DNA from: a virus
IMG/VR virus record: IMGVR_UViG_3300023174_002944
Location: 1 to 20,806 of that record
Length of the DNA: 20,806 bases
Direction: 5' to 3' (one strand)
This document shows, in pieces, positions 13,830-19,637 of the stretch. The first letter of the stretch is position 1. Each line of letters opens with the position of its first letter. The notes beneath the pieces are model-generated. The model ran no database searches. It had not been told where the DNA came from and worked only from the letters and a program-made list of their open reading frames with translations. Position numbers and translations under genes: made by a program.

Positions 13830-13841
13830 CTATGTTATAAT
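13813..13841 (+). promoter_or_regulatory. Strong promoter for the HSP20 gene
   Basis: TTGACA (13813-13818), 17-bp spacer and TATAAT (13836-13841) preceded by TGT, making it both full-consensus and extended -10. Its -35 box lies in the loop and right arm of the terminator. The predicted start near 13848 leaves a leader of about 48 nt with GAAAGGGG before the ATG. Confidence 0.85.
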
Positions 13842-13896
13842 ATTATTGCCTGCCCAAATGGGGGGAATTAACTTATTCGCTTGAAAGGGGAATAAA

Positions 13897-14301
13897 ATGG
13901 TAGTAGAAACAATGCTGGGTCTTTTAGATGACCCATTCTTTAATCGATTCAATCAAACAGTCAGAACAACACAAAATAACTATCCACCTTATAATGTAAT
14001 TAGGGTGGGAGAAGACCTATTTATTTTGGAATTTGCATTAGCAGGTTTTGACAAAGAAGATGTGTCGATTACTGTAGAAAACAATCAACTAAAGGTTAGC
14101 GGACAGCGATCTGAGGTTGAAGAGGACAAATCTGTGACATTCTTACATAAGGGAATCGCAGCAAGAAAGTTCTCAACTGTATTTAACTTGCCAGAATATA
14201 TGGAAGTTGAATCAGCAGTATTCTCAAATGGTATTCTAGAACTAACTCTAGAAAAGCACATTCCAGAAGAGAAGAAGCCAAAAACTATTGAAATTCAGTA
14301 G
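13897..14301 (+). CDS. HSP20-type small heat-shock protein
   Basis: A 134-residue protein. The alpha-crystallin domain spans about residues 30-120: YNVIRVGEDLFILEFALAGF at its start, FDKEDVSITVENNQLKVSG, and the closing FSNGILELTLEK (GxLxLxL-like motif). The C-terminal tail KKPKTIEIQ supplies an I-x-I/V-like anchor for oligomer contacts. Small heat-shock proteins hold unfolded proteins without ATP; phage copies are common and may help capsid assembly. It is monocistronic, with its own strong promoter. A second in-frame ATG at 13912 is a possible alternative start. Confidence 0.9.
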   Translation: MVVETMLGLLDDPFFNRFNQTVRTTQNNYPPYNVIRVGEDLFILEFALAGFDKEDVSITVENNQLKVSGQRSEVEEDKSVTFLHKGIAARKFSTVFNLPEYMEVESAVFSNGILELTLEKHIPEEKKPKTIEIQ

Positions 14302-14314
14302 TATAATAAACTAT

Positions 14315-14415
14315 TCCGTCATGATACATGCAGTTGCTTTTAGCAACCTTATTGCTGAGTACGGATAAGCCAGGGTCGCACCCTGGGAGACCTGAGCAAG
14401 TCCATAAACTGCTCC
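14315..14415 (+). ncRNA. Candidate structured RNA, three-hairpin interval
   Basis: The gene-free stretch after HSP20 is dense in short inverted repeats: TCCGT/ACGGA (14315-14319 with 14361-14365) enclosing GTTGC/GCAAC (14333-14337 with 14343-14347), CCAGGGT/ACCCTGG (14370-14386, 3-nt loop) and GAGC/GCTC (14394-14397 with 14411-14414). A TATAAT at 14302-14307 could start it. It matches no RNA family I know, and a 3' end is not obvious. It could be an HSP20 3' UTR instead. Confidence 0.4.
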
Positions 14416-14422
14416 ATTACTA

Positions 14423-14431
14423 TGTTACAAT
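14423..14431 (+). promoter_or_regulatory. Extended -10 promoter of candidate small RNA
   Basis: TGTTACAAT fits TGn plus TACAAT. A start 7 nt downstream falls at G14438, the first paired base of the long stem that follows. No clear -35. Confidence 0.5.
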
Positions 14432-14437
14432 ATAGTT

Positions 14438-14521
14438 GTCCCACACAGGACCTTAGTGATGGATTAGTTACCCATTGGATAGAGACCGTGGCGCAAGTCA
14501 GGTGAATTGCCTGTGTGGGGC
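14438..14521 (+). ncRNA. Candidate 84-nt closed-stem small RNA
   Basis: GTCCCACACAGG (14438-14449) pairs with CCTGTGTGGGGC (14510-14521) over 12 bp with one G-U. The interior holds ATGG/CCAT (around 14459-14480) and CAGG/CCTG (enclosing a 7-nt TGAATTG loop, which competes with the long stem). An extended -10 box places the 5' end at the stem foot. CCTTAATATTTT follows the stem. It has no convincing anticodon arm, so it is not called a tRNA, and I recognise no family. Confidence 0.5.
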
Positions 14522-14537
14522 CTTAATATTTTCACGG

Positions 14538-14543
14538 TATAAT
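14538..14543 (+). promoter_or_regulatory. -10 box for leaderless HNH mRNA
   Basis: TATAAT lies 7 nt before the ATG at 14551 and overlaps an in-frame ATG at 14542, which favours 14551 as the true start. No Shine-Dalgarno site and no good -35 are visible. Confidence 0.5.
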
Positions 14544-14550
14544 GATAACA

Positions 14551-14823
14551 ATGACTGACAAAGAGTTAGACACCTATAATAAGCAGCAGTATAAAAAGAT
14601 GCTTGCTAAGATAAAAGAGGATTCTGGCTGTGTGGATTGTGGAATCAGTAATCATATTATCTTAGACTTTGATCACATAAGGGACAAAAAATACAATGTA
14701 TCCAGAATGATCCATGATGGTTTTTCATGGAGGGCTATCAAGAAAGAGATTGAAAAGTGTGAGGTAGTTTGCGCCAATTGCCACAGGGTAAGGACTTACA
14801 ACAGGCTTAACGGCATGGTATAA
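14551..14823 (+). CDS. HNH endonuclease-like protein
   Basis: A 90-residue protein with Cys27 and Cys30 (CVDCG), the DFDHI core (Asp41-His42), and CANCHR (Cys74, Cys77, His78), giving a zinc-braced HNH/beta-beta-alpha metal fold. WRAIKKEIEKCEVVCANCHR is typical of small stand-alone actinobacterial HNH proteins. Phage versions may be packaging nucleases or homing enzymes; nothing adjacent is a terminase gene, so a free-standing homing or nicking role is possible. The start at 14551 is chosen from the -10 spacing. Confidence 0.82.
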   Translation: MTDKELDTYNKQQYKKMLAKIKEDSGCVDCGISNHIILDFDHIRDKKYNVSRMIHDGFSWRAIKKEIEKCEVVCANCHRVRTYNRLNGMV

Positions 14824-14824
14824 T
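14819..14824 (+). promoter_or_regulatory. -10 box for a leaderless mRNA
   Basis: TATAAT overlaps the stop of the HNH gene and ends 6 nt before the ATG at 14831, with no Shine-Dalgarno site. The -35 region (TTACAA at 14796) is poor. Confidence 0.55.
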
Positions 14825-14830
14825 TATTAT

Positions 14831-15379
14831 ATGTTAAAAGAAGGCGACTTTGTTATGGGATCAACCTCTGAGGGGGTTATGCATGGCGTTATAGAGCACA
14901 TCATGACTGAGGGTGGGACACTTGGTACACCTGGATCAGAATATGCTTTGGTTTCAATGCCACCAGAAAACCCAGCAATGTCAGTTAGAATACACAAAGA
15001 AGAAAACGGTACATGGAAGCCAACAGCATACAGTATTGGCATGATGTATAAGGATGCTGAAAAAGCAGATATGGATAATCACTCAATGGATTCAGAAGTT
15101 GCTATGGCAATGTACGACTCATCAATTGGTAAGGCCTACGAAGGTTGTGGCTGTCCAATGTGCAAAGAACTAAATGTAACCTGTGAAGAATGCCCACAGT
15201 GTCAGGCTGGAGAGATGAAGTCGGATTGCTGCGGTAATGTAAATAAGCAAGCACCTTGTTGGGATGGATATGTCCAAAGAGGAATGAAGCCAGGAGCAGA
15301 CGGTAAGCCAGTTCCTAATTGCATACCAGTTGCTAAATCAGATAGTTGGATTGACTCTCCATTTAGAATGGTAAAGTAA
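14831..15379 (+). CDS. Cys-rich protein with TUDOR-like N-terminal region
   Basis: A 182-residue protein. Residues 4-75 (GDFVMGSTSEGVMHGVIEHI ... PTAYSIGMMYKDAEK) look like a small beta-barrel of the DUF2945/TUDOR type. After an acidic/Met-rich linker come ten or so Cys (GCGCPMC, CEECPQC, DCCG) that should bind zinc, then PCWDGYVQRGMKPGADGKPVPNC, a segment I associate with phage capsid-maturation or portal-adjacent proteins. That link is from memory and weak. Expressed from its own leaderless promoter. Confidence 0.6.
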   Translation: MLKEGDFVMGSTSEGVMHGVIEHIMTEGGTLGTPGSEYALVSMPPENPAMSVRIHKEENGTWKPTAYSIGMMYKDAEKADMDNHSMDSEVAMAMYDSSIGKAYEGCGCPMCKELNVTCEECPQCQAGEMKSDCCGNVNKQAPCWDGYVQRGMKPGADGKPVPNCIPVAKSDSWIDSPFRMVK

Positions 15380-15507
15380 TGCCAAAGAAAAAAGCAGCAG
15401 CATTTAATCCTATTCAGATTAAAGATGGATGGATTGTTAGATTATATAAAGATGGTCGCATTAAGTCTAAGATAGCACCATACGAACCTAAACATCCCAA
15501 GAAGTAG
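15379..15507 (+). CDS. 42-residue basic microprotein
   Basis: The ATG overlaps the previous stop (TAATG). MPKKKAAAFN then DGWIVRLYKDGRIKSKI ends KHPKK; a short beta-hairpin-like core between basic ends. No family recognised. It is coupled to the Cys-rich protein and followed after 2 nt by the sulfotransferase. Confidence 0.6.
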   Translation: MPKKKAAAFNPIQIKDGWIVRLYKDGRIKSKIAPYEPKHPKK

Positions 15508-15509
15508 CA

Positions 15510-16256
15510 ATGTCAAAGTATAACAAACTATACTTTTTACATATTCCAAAGACAGGTGGAAGGTTTTTAACAAAATATATACTTCGCCCAATGGAAAATA
15601 TATTAAAAGATAATGGCATAGAACTTATAAAATCTCCAGAAGATATGAGACAGCATGCTGGTTGGCCTGAATGGATAGATGATCAAACATATGTAATTAC
15701 AGTTTTTAGAGAGCCTTGTGAGTTTTTTGTTAGTTCTGTTTGTCATGCAGTAGCAGGGAAAAAGGGTTTGATAGATCAAGAAAAATGGCATATCATAAAA
15801 GAAGAAGGAAAAGATCTTCGTGTTGATAAACAAGAGTTATATGACACGTTGTTGCGTTGGGAATATATTAAAGATTTTCAATCTCAAAACTTTGCTTTAA
15901 GTCCAGATCCTGAAAAAATGTCTATACTGCATGAGTCTATGGCTAAGCATAATAAAAATGAATTATTTGACAAAGAAGAAATTTATAAAAGAGTCAAAAG
16001 AGTTAATTTAATGATCAGACATAAAGATCTAAACGCTATGGATTACACATTGCTGGTTAAAAAAATATCAGAAGACTTAGGCGTAGAACTAGATATTGAT
16101 TTATCAGAAATTGATAAAACATATTTTAAGAATGATGCTTCAAAAAGACTGTTTGACTCTTTAACTCAAAGCGAAAAAGATCTAGTCCTTGAAAGTTTTA
16201 CTCTAGATAAAAAGATATACGAAGACGATTCTTTATTCTGGAATCCTGCTAAATAA
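15510..16256 (+). CDS. Sulfotransferase family protein, copy 2
   Basis: A 248-residue protein with HIPKTGG (residues 11-17) as the 5'-PAPS loop and TVFREPCEFFVSSV (64-77) as the 3'-phosphate site with Arg67 and Ser75/76. It is longer than copy 1 (194 residues), with an extended helical middle rich in Lys and Glu. A His pair at 146 and 151 follows but the catalytic base cannot be assigned. Similarity to copy 1 is limited to these motifs, so the two probably act on different acceptors. It is the last plus-strand gene before the convergent boundary. Confidence 0.75.
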   Translation: MSKYNKLYFLHIPKTGGRFLTKYILRPMENILKDNGIELIKSPEDMRQHAGWPEWIDDQTYVITVFREPCEFFVSSVCHAVAGKKGLIDQEKWHIIKEEGKDLRVDKQELYDTLLRWEYIKDFQSQNFALSPDPEKMSILHESMAKHNKNELFDKEEIYKRVKRVNLMIRHKDLNAMDYTLLVKKISEDLGVELDIDLSEIDKTYFKNDASKRLFDSLTQSEKDLVLESFTLDKKIYEDDSLFWNPAK

Positions 16257-16284
16257 ATAAATAGTTTGTCATACAAAATTTAGG

Positions 16285-16347
16285 AGGGTGTGGTGTTGCA
16301 ACATAAAGCATATATGTTTCCCGACACATACCCTTTAACCACACCCT
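16285..16347 (-). ncRNA. Candidate 63-nt closed-stem small RNA
   Basis: On the minus strand AGGGTGTGGT opens and ACCACACCCT closes a perfect 10-bp stem, with an inner AACATA/TATGTT hairpin (7-nt loop). An extended -10 box (TGCTATAAT) lies so that transcription begins at the stem foot, and CCTAAATTTT follows the 3' arm. Design and 3' flank resemble the RNA at 14438-14521. It could equally be a bidirectional terminator between the convergent arms, although neither side has a good T run. Confidence 0.45.
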
Positions 16348-16354
16348 TGCTACC

Positions 16355-16363
16355 ATTATAGCA
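16355..16363 (-). promoter_or_regulatory. Extended -10 box of the minus-strand small RNA
   Basis: Minus-strand TGCTATAAT; its first two bases overlap the 3' end of the tRNA-Arg gene. A start 7 nt beyond the hexamer coincides with the 5' base of the 10-bp stem. Confidence 0.5.
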
Positions 16364-16433
16364 TCCCTGGTAGGATTCGAACCTACGGCCTACACCTTAG
16401 AAGGGTGTCACTCTTCCACTGAGTTACAGAGAT
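16362..16433 (-). tRNA. tRNA-Arg (TCT)
   Basis: Complete cloverleaf on the minus strand: acceptor ATCTCTG/CAGGGAT with one U-G pair, D arm starting TAACTCAGTGG, anticodon stem ACACC/GGTGT with loop CTTCTAA (TCT at 16399-16401), T arm GTAGG/CCTAC with TTCGAAT, discriminator G, no encoded CCA. It reads AGA codons, which dominate several genes in this window. Confidence 0.93.
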
Positions 16434-16437
16434 CTAG

Positions 16438-16512
16438 TACACCAGGTAGGACTTGAACCTACGAATAGCCGAATTATGAGTTCGGTGCCTTAACCAACTT
16501 GGCTACTGGTGC
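16438..16512 (-). tRNA. tRNA with CAT anticodon (Met or Ile2)
   Basis: Cloverleaf on the minus strand: acceptor GCACCAG/CTGGTGT starting with a G-U pair, D arm with AGTTGGTTAAGGC, anticodon stem CCGAA/TTCGG and loop CTCATAA (CAT at 16476-16478), T arm GTAGG/CCTAC with TTCAAGT, discriminator A. It may be elongator Met or a lysidine-modified Ile2 reading ATA; frequent ATA codons in the enzyme genes make the latter plausible. Only 4 nt separate it from tRNA-Arg. Confidence 0.9.
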
Positions 16513-16521
16513 AAACAAGAT

Positions 16522-16626
16522 TTACAGATTAAAGAAAAGAAATAGTACAAGAACACCAAGACATACAAAAAGAAACTTAACTTTCTTAGTCTTTGGCCAT
16601 TCATCTGGCACTCTTACTTCATTCAT
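16522..16626 (-). CDS. 34-residue single-TM microprotein
   Basis: GGAGG lies 5 nt before the ATG. A charged N-terminus (MNEVRVPDEWPKTKKVK) precedes a strongly hydrophobic helix (about 18-34) that runs to the C-terminus. Ends 9 nt before the tRNA pair, presumably in one transcript. No family recognised. Confidence 0.6.
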   Translation of the reverse strand: MNEVRVPDEWPKTKKVKFLFVCLGVLVLFLFFNL

Positions 16627-16641
16627 ATTTCCTCCAAGTAG

Positions 16642-16785
16642 TTATTTAATTAGTAATCCAAAAAATGTTCCAAGCAAAAAACATAAAATTCCAATAGTAG
16701 AATGATAGTATGTTTTCATATGTTGTTTAATAATATAACGCTTTACTTCTTTTGATATTTTATTTACTTCTTCTTGATTTACCAC
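16642..16785 (-). CDS. 47-residue single-TM microprotein (GTG start)
   Basis: A GTG start with GGAG 7 nt upstream. VNQEEVNKISKEVKRYIIK is an amphipathic charged helix, followed by a hydrophobic helix (about 30-46, GILCFLLGTFFGLLI) and a terminal Lys. No family recognised. It follows the DUF6065-like gene in the same direction. Confidence 0.55.
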   Translation of the reverse strand: MVNQEEVNKISKEVKRYIIKQHMKTYYHSTIGILCFLLGTFFGLLIK

Positions 16786-16811
16786 AGAATCTCCAATCTA
16801 TTTATTAATTT

Positions 16812-17612
16812 TTATGTGTACTTTTTTTTAGACCAGTCTTTTCCTTTATAACTTGTTATACCAAATCCCATCATATATTCTTCAACATACTGATCAAAGT
16901 TTTCTTTCATTTTTTCATTTGTATACTCTACAATTTCAGACTTCCATGACTCATTTTTTATAGGTATTAGTTGAGCATAAGGAGTTCCTGCAGGAATAGT
17001 TCCTTCCCATCCTTCTTTAAAATAAACAGGAATGTTTCCTGATCCAGTTAAAATACTATAAGAGTCCATAAAGCCAGACATAGTCTTAAATGGCAAGTTT
17101 GGTATATTTATTGGACTTGTTAAGAATATTGTATAACCTTTAGGAACCTGTGCTGACCAATTTAGAACCCAAGTATAAGGAATTTCATAGTATCCGTCTG
17201 GTTTTGGCAAACCTTCCTCACCTCCACGCAGTTTACAGAATGCAAATCCTTTTATCTGATTTGCGTCATCTCGGCTCCATGCACCTCCTAATTTTACTGT
17301 TACAGGTTGCTTTTCAGGATTTTCATGATTAGTTTTAATTGTAATGTCGCAAGGCGTAAACAAATAGTATCCTGAAACAAAAACATCAAGCAACGCTGGA
17401 CATGATTTCCAAGATGGCATTCTGCTTGGAACTGTGTTTCCGTTTTCACCTTTTAAAAAAATTAAAGGGTATGTACCATCCTCATTCCTAACATGCTTGT
17501 CTTTTTCTAAAAACCAATTTGGTATATGATTTTTTACTGGTGATGGCCTATAGTCTTCAGATTCGTTGTTTAACTTATGACACGAGTGAAACTTAATTAT
17601 GTTATCTGTCAT
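16812..17612 (-). CDS. DUF6065-like protein
   Basis: A 266-residue protein. The start at 17612 overlaps the upstream gene by 11 nt; an upstream in-frame ATG at 17639 would lie deeper in that gene. IPNWFLEKD, RMPSWKSCPALLDVFVSGYY, then LNWSAQVPKGYTIFLTSPIN and TIPAGTPYAQLIPIKNESW follow the order I associate with DUF6065, proteins often found next to oxidoreductases and tailoring enzymes in biosynthetic or phage clusters. Biochemical function is unknown. No signal peptide or membrane helix is visible, so it should be cytosolic. The assignment rests on recalled motif order. Confidence 0.55.
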   Translation of the reverse strand: MTDNIIKFHSCHKLNNESEDYRPSPVKNHIPNWFLEKDKHVRNEDGTYPLIFLKGENGNTVPSRMPSWKSCPALLDVFVSGYYLFTPCDITIKTNHENPEKQPVTVKLGGAWSRDDANQIKGFAFCKLRGGEEGLPKPDGYYEIPYTWVLNWSAQVPKGYTIFLTSPINIPNLPFKTMSGFMDSYSILTGSGNIPVYFKEGWEGTIPAGTPYAQLIPIKNESWKSEIVEYTNEKMKENFDQYVEEYMMGFGITSYKGKDWSKKKYT

Positions 17613-17766
17613 TTGCCATCTGCAAAGAACCAAATACAATCTTTTTTCTTAATTCTAATTGTTGACGCTCAAACTTAGAAAGATATGGCTTAGCCTGTAT
17701 TCTTTTCTTGTTCTTTGTTGCTCTCTTAATCTTATGCTGAGATACTTTGTTGTTAGACTTTCTCAT
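17602..17766 (-). CDS. 54-residue strongly basic microprotein
   Basis: Lys/Arg-rich throughout (MRKSNNKVSQHKIKRATKNK at the start, then KFERQQLELRKKI), suggesting nucleic-acid or ribosome binding. The start at 17766 overlaps the zinc-ribbon stop (ATGA) and has AAGGATC upstream, so it is preferred over an in-frame ATG at 17799. No family recognised. Confidence 0.6.
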   Translation of the reverse strand: MRKSNNKVSQHKIKRATKNKKRIQAKPYLSKFERQQLELRKKIVFGSLQMANDR

Positions 17767-17900
17767 TTTGATCCTTGATTTTCTGCTACGCTGTCGCATG
17801 GACAGATAATTGATTCTGGAAGTTCGTGAACCTTGGTTACAATAGTAATCATAGTCTCACACTCAACGCACTTATAAATCTTCTTAACTCGTTTGCTCAT
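17763..17900 (-). CDS. 45-residue zinc-ribbon microprotein, leaderless
   Basis: MSKRVKKIYKCVEC supplies Cys11 and Cys14, and IICPCDS supplies Cys33 and Cys35, a four-Cys zinc ribbon. A consensus promoter ends 6 nt before the ATG, with no Shine-Dalgarno site. Its stop overlaps the next gene. Confidence 0.65.
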   Translation of the reverse strand: MSKRVKKIYKCVECETMITIVTKVHELPESIICPCDSVAENQGSK

Positions 17901-17906
17901 AAACTA

Positions 17907-17935
17907 ATCATACCATATTGAAGTGTGCGTGTCAA
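17907..17935 (-). promoter_or_regulatory. Leaderless promoter (minus strand)
   Basis: Minus-strand TTGACA (17930-17935), 17-bp spacer, TATGAT (17907-17912), then 6 nt to the ATG at 17900. It overlaps the stop of the HAD phosphatase gene. Confidence 0.75.
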
Positions 17936-18381
17936 GATTTGTCTCCATCCCATGTACCAATCTTAGTGGTAGGAATTCCATACTGTTCCCATAGCCTAAT
18001 TACATTAGGGTTGTCGTCCACTGCATGAAAAATATTCCAATGTTTCTTAATCTTAAGTAAGATATCTTTTTTAACATCATAGTCTGGTCTATTGTCATCG
18101 TCCTTACGCATATACAGTGCGTGATGCCCAATGTCATTTTTTGCAAGCCAATAAGAGGTTAGACCACGCCAAGTTTCTTTTCTTGATGTAACAATAATAA
18201 CGTGCATTTGATCAAAGAACGCATGATTTAACATCTCTACCACTTCTATATTTGGCAGGGCATCCACAGAAGCCTCATGAAAAGCCTCATAGTCCCTATT
18301 AGAGCCACGAACATAGTGAAGGTAAGGATCTACATTAGCCAGGGTTCCGTCTACGTCAAAGATGCATGCAAGAGGTTTCAT
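17932..18381 (-). CDS. HAD phosphatase, T4-Pnkp-phosphatase-like
   Basis: A 149-residue protein with FDVDGTLANVDPY (HAD motif I, nucleophile Asp9), IVTSRKETWRGLTSYWL (motif II Ser/Thr), ALYMRKDDDNRPDYDVKKDI (Lys of motif III) and HAVDDNPNVIRLW (motif IV Asp-Asp). This order and the MRxDxDxRxDxxVK block match the 3'-phosphatase domain of T4 polynucleotide kinase. The kinase half is absent. A role in repairing or remodelling nucleic-acid 3' ends is likely. A leaderless consensus promoter drives it. Confidence 0.82.
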   Translation of the reverse strand: MKPLACIFDVDGTLANVDPYLHYVRGSNRDYEAFHEASVDALPNIEVVEMLNHAFFDQMHVIIVTSRKETWRGLTSYWLAKNDIGHHALYMRKDDDNRPDYDVKKDILLKIKKHWNIFHAVDDNPNVIRLWEQYGIPTTKIGTWDGDKS

Positions 18382-18387
18382 GTATTA

Positions 18388-18416
18388 ATTATAGCCTATC
18401 TCGGAAACTATGTCAA
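18388..18416 (-). promoter_or_regulatory. Consensus leaderless promoter (minus strand)
   Basis: Minus-strand TTGACA (18411-18416), 17-bp spacer and TATAAT (18388-18393), both perfect, then 6 nt to the ATG of the HAD gene at 18381. No ribosome binding site lies in between. Confidence 0.85.
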
Positions 18417-18426
18417 ATATATTATA

Positions 18427-19215
18427 TTATGCTAAAGCATAGTTGCTAGTATTTATAAGAGATCTTTTTCCAGCAATTAATTCTTCAATTTCTTTGCAAA
18501 CTGCAGCGTATTCTTCTTCAAATATTTTCATAGATCTACCAGGACCAACATCAATACGCTTACCTTCTTTTGCTGCTGCTTCTTTGACTCCTCTTTCTGA
18601 GTCGTAATTAAGTACTGTGCACTGGTACCACTTAGAAATATAGCCATCTCTGTCAATAAGATACTTTTCAAAGTTTCCACCTTGTTGTGTACCACCAGTA
18701 TCCATGTTTAGCCAATAAGAATAGTATTCTTTCTTATTCACAATTCCCAATTCTTGTTCTTTTACTTGCATTGTTTCCATGTGATTTGCAACCTGCTGGT
18801 AAAGTTCATGAGGGGTTTGTCTTGGTTGACCCAAACCATTTACTTTGGCATCACCATTGTGAGGATTTAGTTCATTAACAGAAATATTTGGATTTGATGC
18901 TACCATCTCTGAGTACTGAAATGTTGTTCCATAAACATCTTTGCCATAGTTTGCTGAATCGGCACCGCAAGTTATTCCTTGGGACCATTTTCCGTGAGTA
19001 ATTCCAGGACCACAGTAATCATTTGTAGGGATAGCAATAACTTGGAAGTCATCTCCACCATATGTGTCTTGTAGTCTTTGTAAAATTTCCATCTGGTTTG
19101 CGTTTCCACAACCAACAGTTGTGTTTACTAGCAAAGTTACCTTACCCTTGAATTGATCTAAAAAGTTTGGCGTATCTTCAGCCGAGTTGAGCGGGATATC
19201 ATAAATAGATTTCAT
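18427..19215 (-). CDS. Glutathione-peroxidase-like thiol peroxidase
   Basis: A 262-residue protein. FKGKVTLLVNTTVGCGNANQ (Cys36 at the peroxidatic position), VIAIPTNDYCGPG (a second Cys near the resolving loop) and NFEKYLIDRDGYISKWY match the thioredoxin-fold GPx core. It is much longer than usual bacterial GPx (about 160-180 residues), with an insert at about 80-170 and a charged C-terminal extension. GPx enzymes reduce peroxides using thioredoxin or low-molecular-weight thiols. The canonical Gln and Trp tetrad residues could not be placed confidently. An extended -10, leaderless promoter precedes it. Confidence 0.72.
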   Translation of the reverse strand: MKSIYDIPLNSAEDTPNFLDQFKGKVTLLVNTTVGCGNANQMEILQRLQDTYGGDDFQVIAIPTNDYCGPGITHGKWSQGITCGADSANYGKDVYGTTFQYSEMVASNPNISVNELNPHNGDAKVNGLGQPRQTPHELYQQVANHMETMQVKEQELGIVNKKEYYSYWLNMDTGGTQQGGNFEKYLIDRDGYISKWYQCTVLNYDSERGVKEAAAKEGKRIDVGPGRSMKIFEEEYAAVCKEIEELIAGKRSLINTSNYALA

Positions 19216-19221
19216 ATTGAT

Positions 19222-19230
19222 ATTATAGCA
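19222..19230 (-). promoter_or_regulatory. Extended -10, leaderless promoter (minus strand)
   Basis: Minus-strand TGCTATAAT ends 6 nt before the ATG of the GPx-like gene at 19215. The -35 region is not recognisable; the TGn element could compensate. Confidence 0.65.
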
Positions 19231-19234
19231 CTAT

Positions 19235-19339
19235 TTAATGATTAGACTTCATATGTGCAGACATTGACTCGTTAGCCATTATGCCCCAGCGAAGGTTCCA
19301 TTCTTTTTTGCAAACGGGACAGATAAGTATCCTACTCAT
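19235..19339 (-). CDS. 34-residue C2H2-type zinc microprotein
   Basis: MSRILICPVCKKEWNLRWGI supplies Cys7 and Cys10, and SMSAHMKSNH supplies His29 and His34, a single classical zinc-finger arrangement. The start overlaps the upstream stop (ATGAGTAG) and the GPx promoter lies just downstream of its stop. Possibly a DNA-binding regulator; short length means moderate confidence. Confidence 0.55.
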   Translation of the reverse strand: MSRILICPVCKKEWNLRWGIMANESMSAHMKSNH

Positions 19340-19634
19340 CTTTATCCCAATAGGCTTTGCCAAACTCGTCATAGTCATCCCACCCCGAACCTTCTAGGTC
19401 TTTTTTCATTTGTTCTATATCAAGTTGATAGTATGTTCCCCACCAACTATAAGGTTTATTAAGCAGTACCCACATTTTTGCGTGGTACTTATGACGAAAG
19501 CCTAGGTCAACATCTAACTCTTCTTCCAACATTAAAGCCTTAAACAAGTGATTACCAGCAAACCCACCACAGAAGTTGCCTATGACTCTTAGTGGCCATA
19601 TTCTAGTCTTCTCTATCTTCGTCATTTTTGTCAT
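19332..19634 (-). CDS. Unknown 100-residue aromatic-rich protein
   Basis: Soluble, Trp/Tyr-rich, with WPLRVIGNFCGGFAGNHLFKA then YSWWGTYYQLDIEQMKKDLE and an acidic end (WDDYDEFGKAYWDKDE). No family recognised. It starts 3 nt after the upstream gene stop and its end overlaps the zinc microprotein. Confidence 0.65.
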   Translation of the reverse strand: MTKMTKIEKTRIWPLRVIGNFCGGFAGNHLFKALMLEEELDVDLGFRHKYHAKMWVLLNKPYSWWGTYYQLDIEQMKKDLEGSGWDDYDEFGKAYWDKDE

Positions 19635-19637
19635 CTG

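Noticed and set aside
14379-14398. Fragment resembling the cobalamin-riboswitch B12 box (AGACCTG context)
   Set aside because: Only a few bases agree, the rest of the cobalamin core is absent and no B12-related gene follows.
14438-14521. Possible unusual tRNA because of the 84-nt length and a CAGG/CCTG arm with a 7-nt loop
   Set aside because: No D or anticodon arm can be drawn with standard spacing, the closing stem is too long and the T-loop consensus is missing.
16499-16705. Plus-strand 68-residue open frame
   Set aside because: It overlaps the CAT tRNA and the antisense of two minus-strand microproteins with good ribosome sites.
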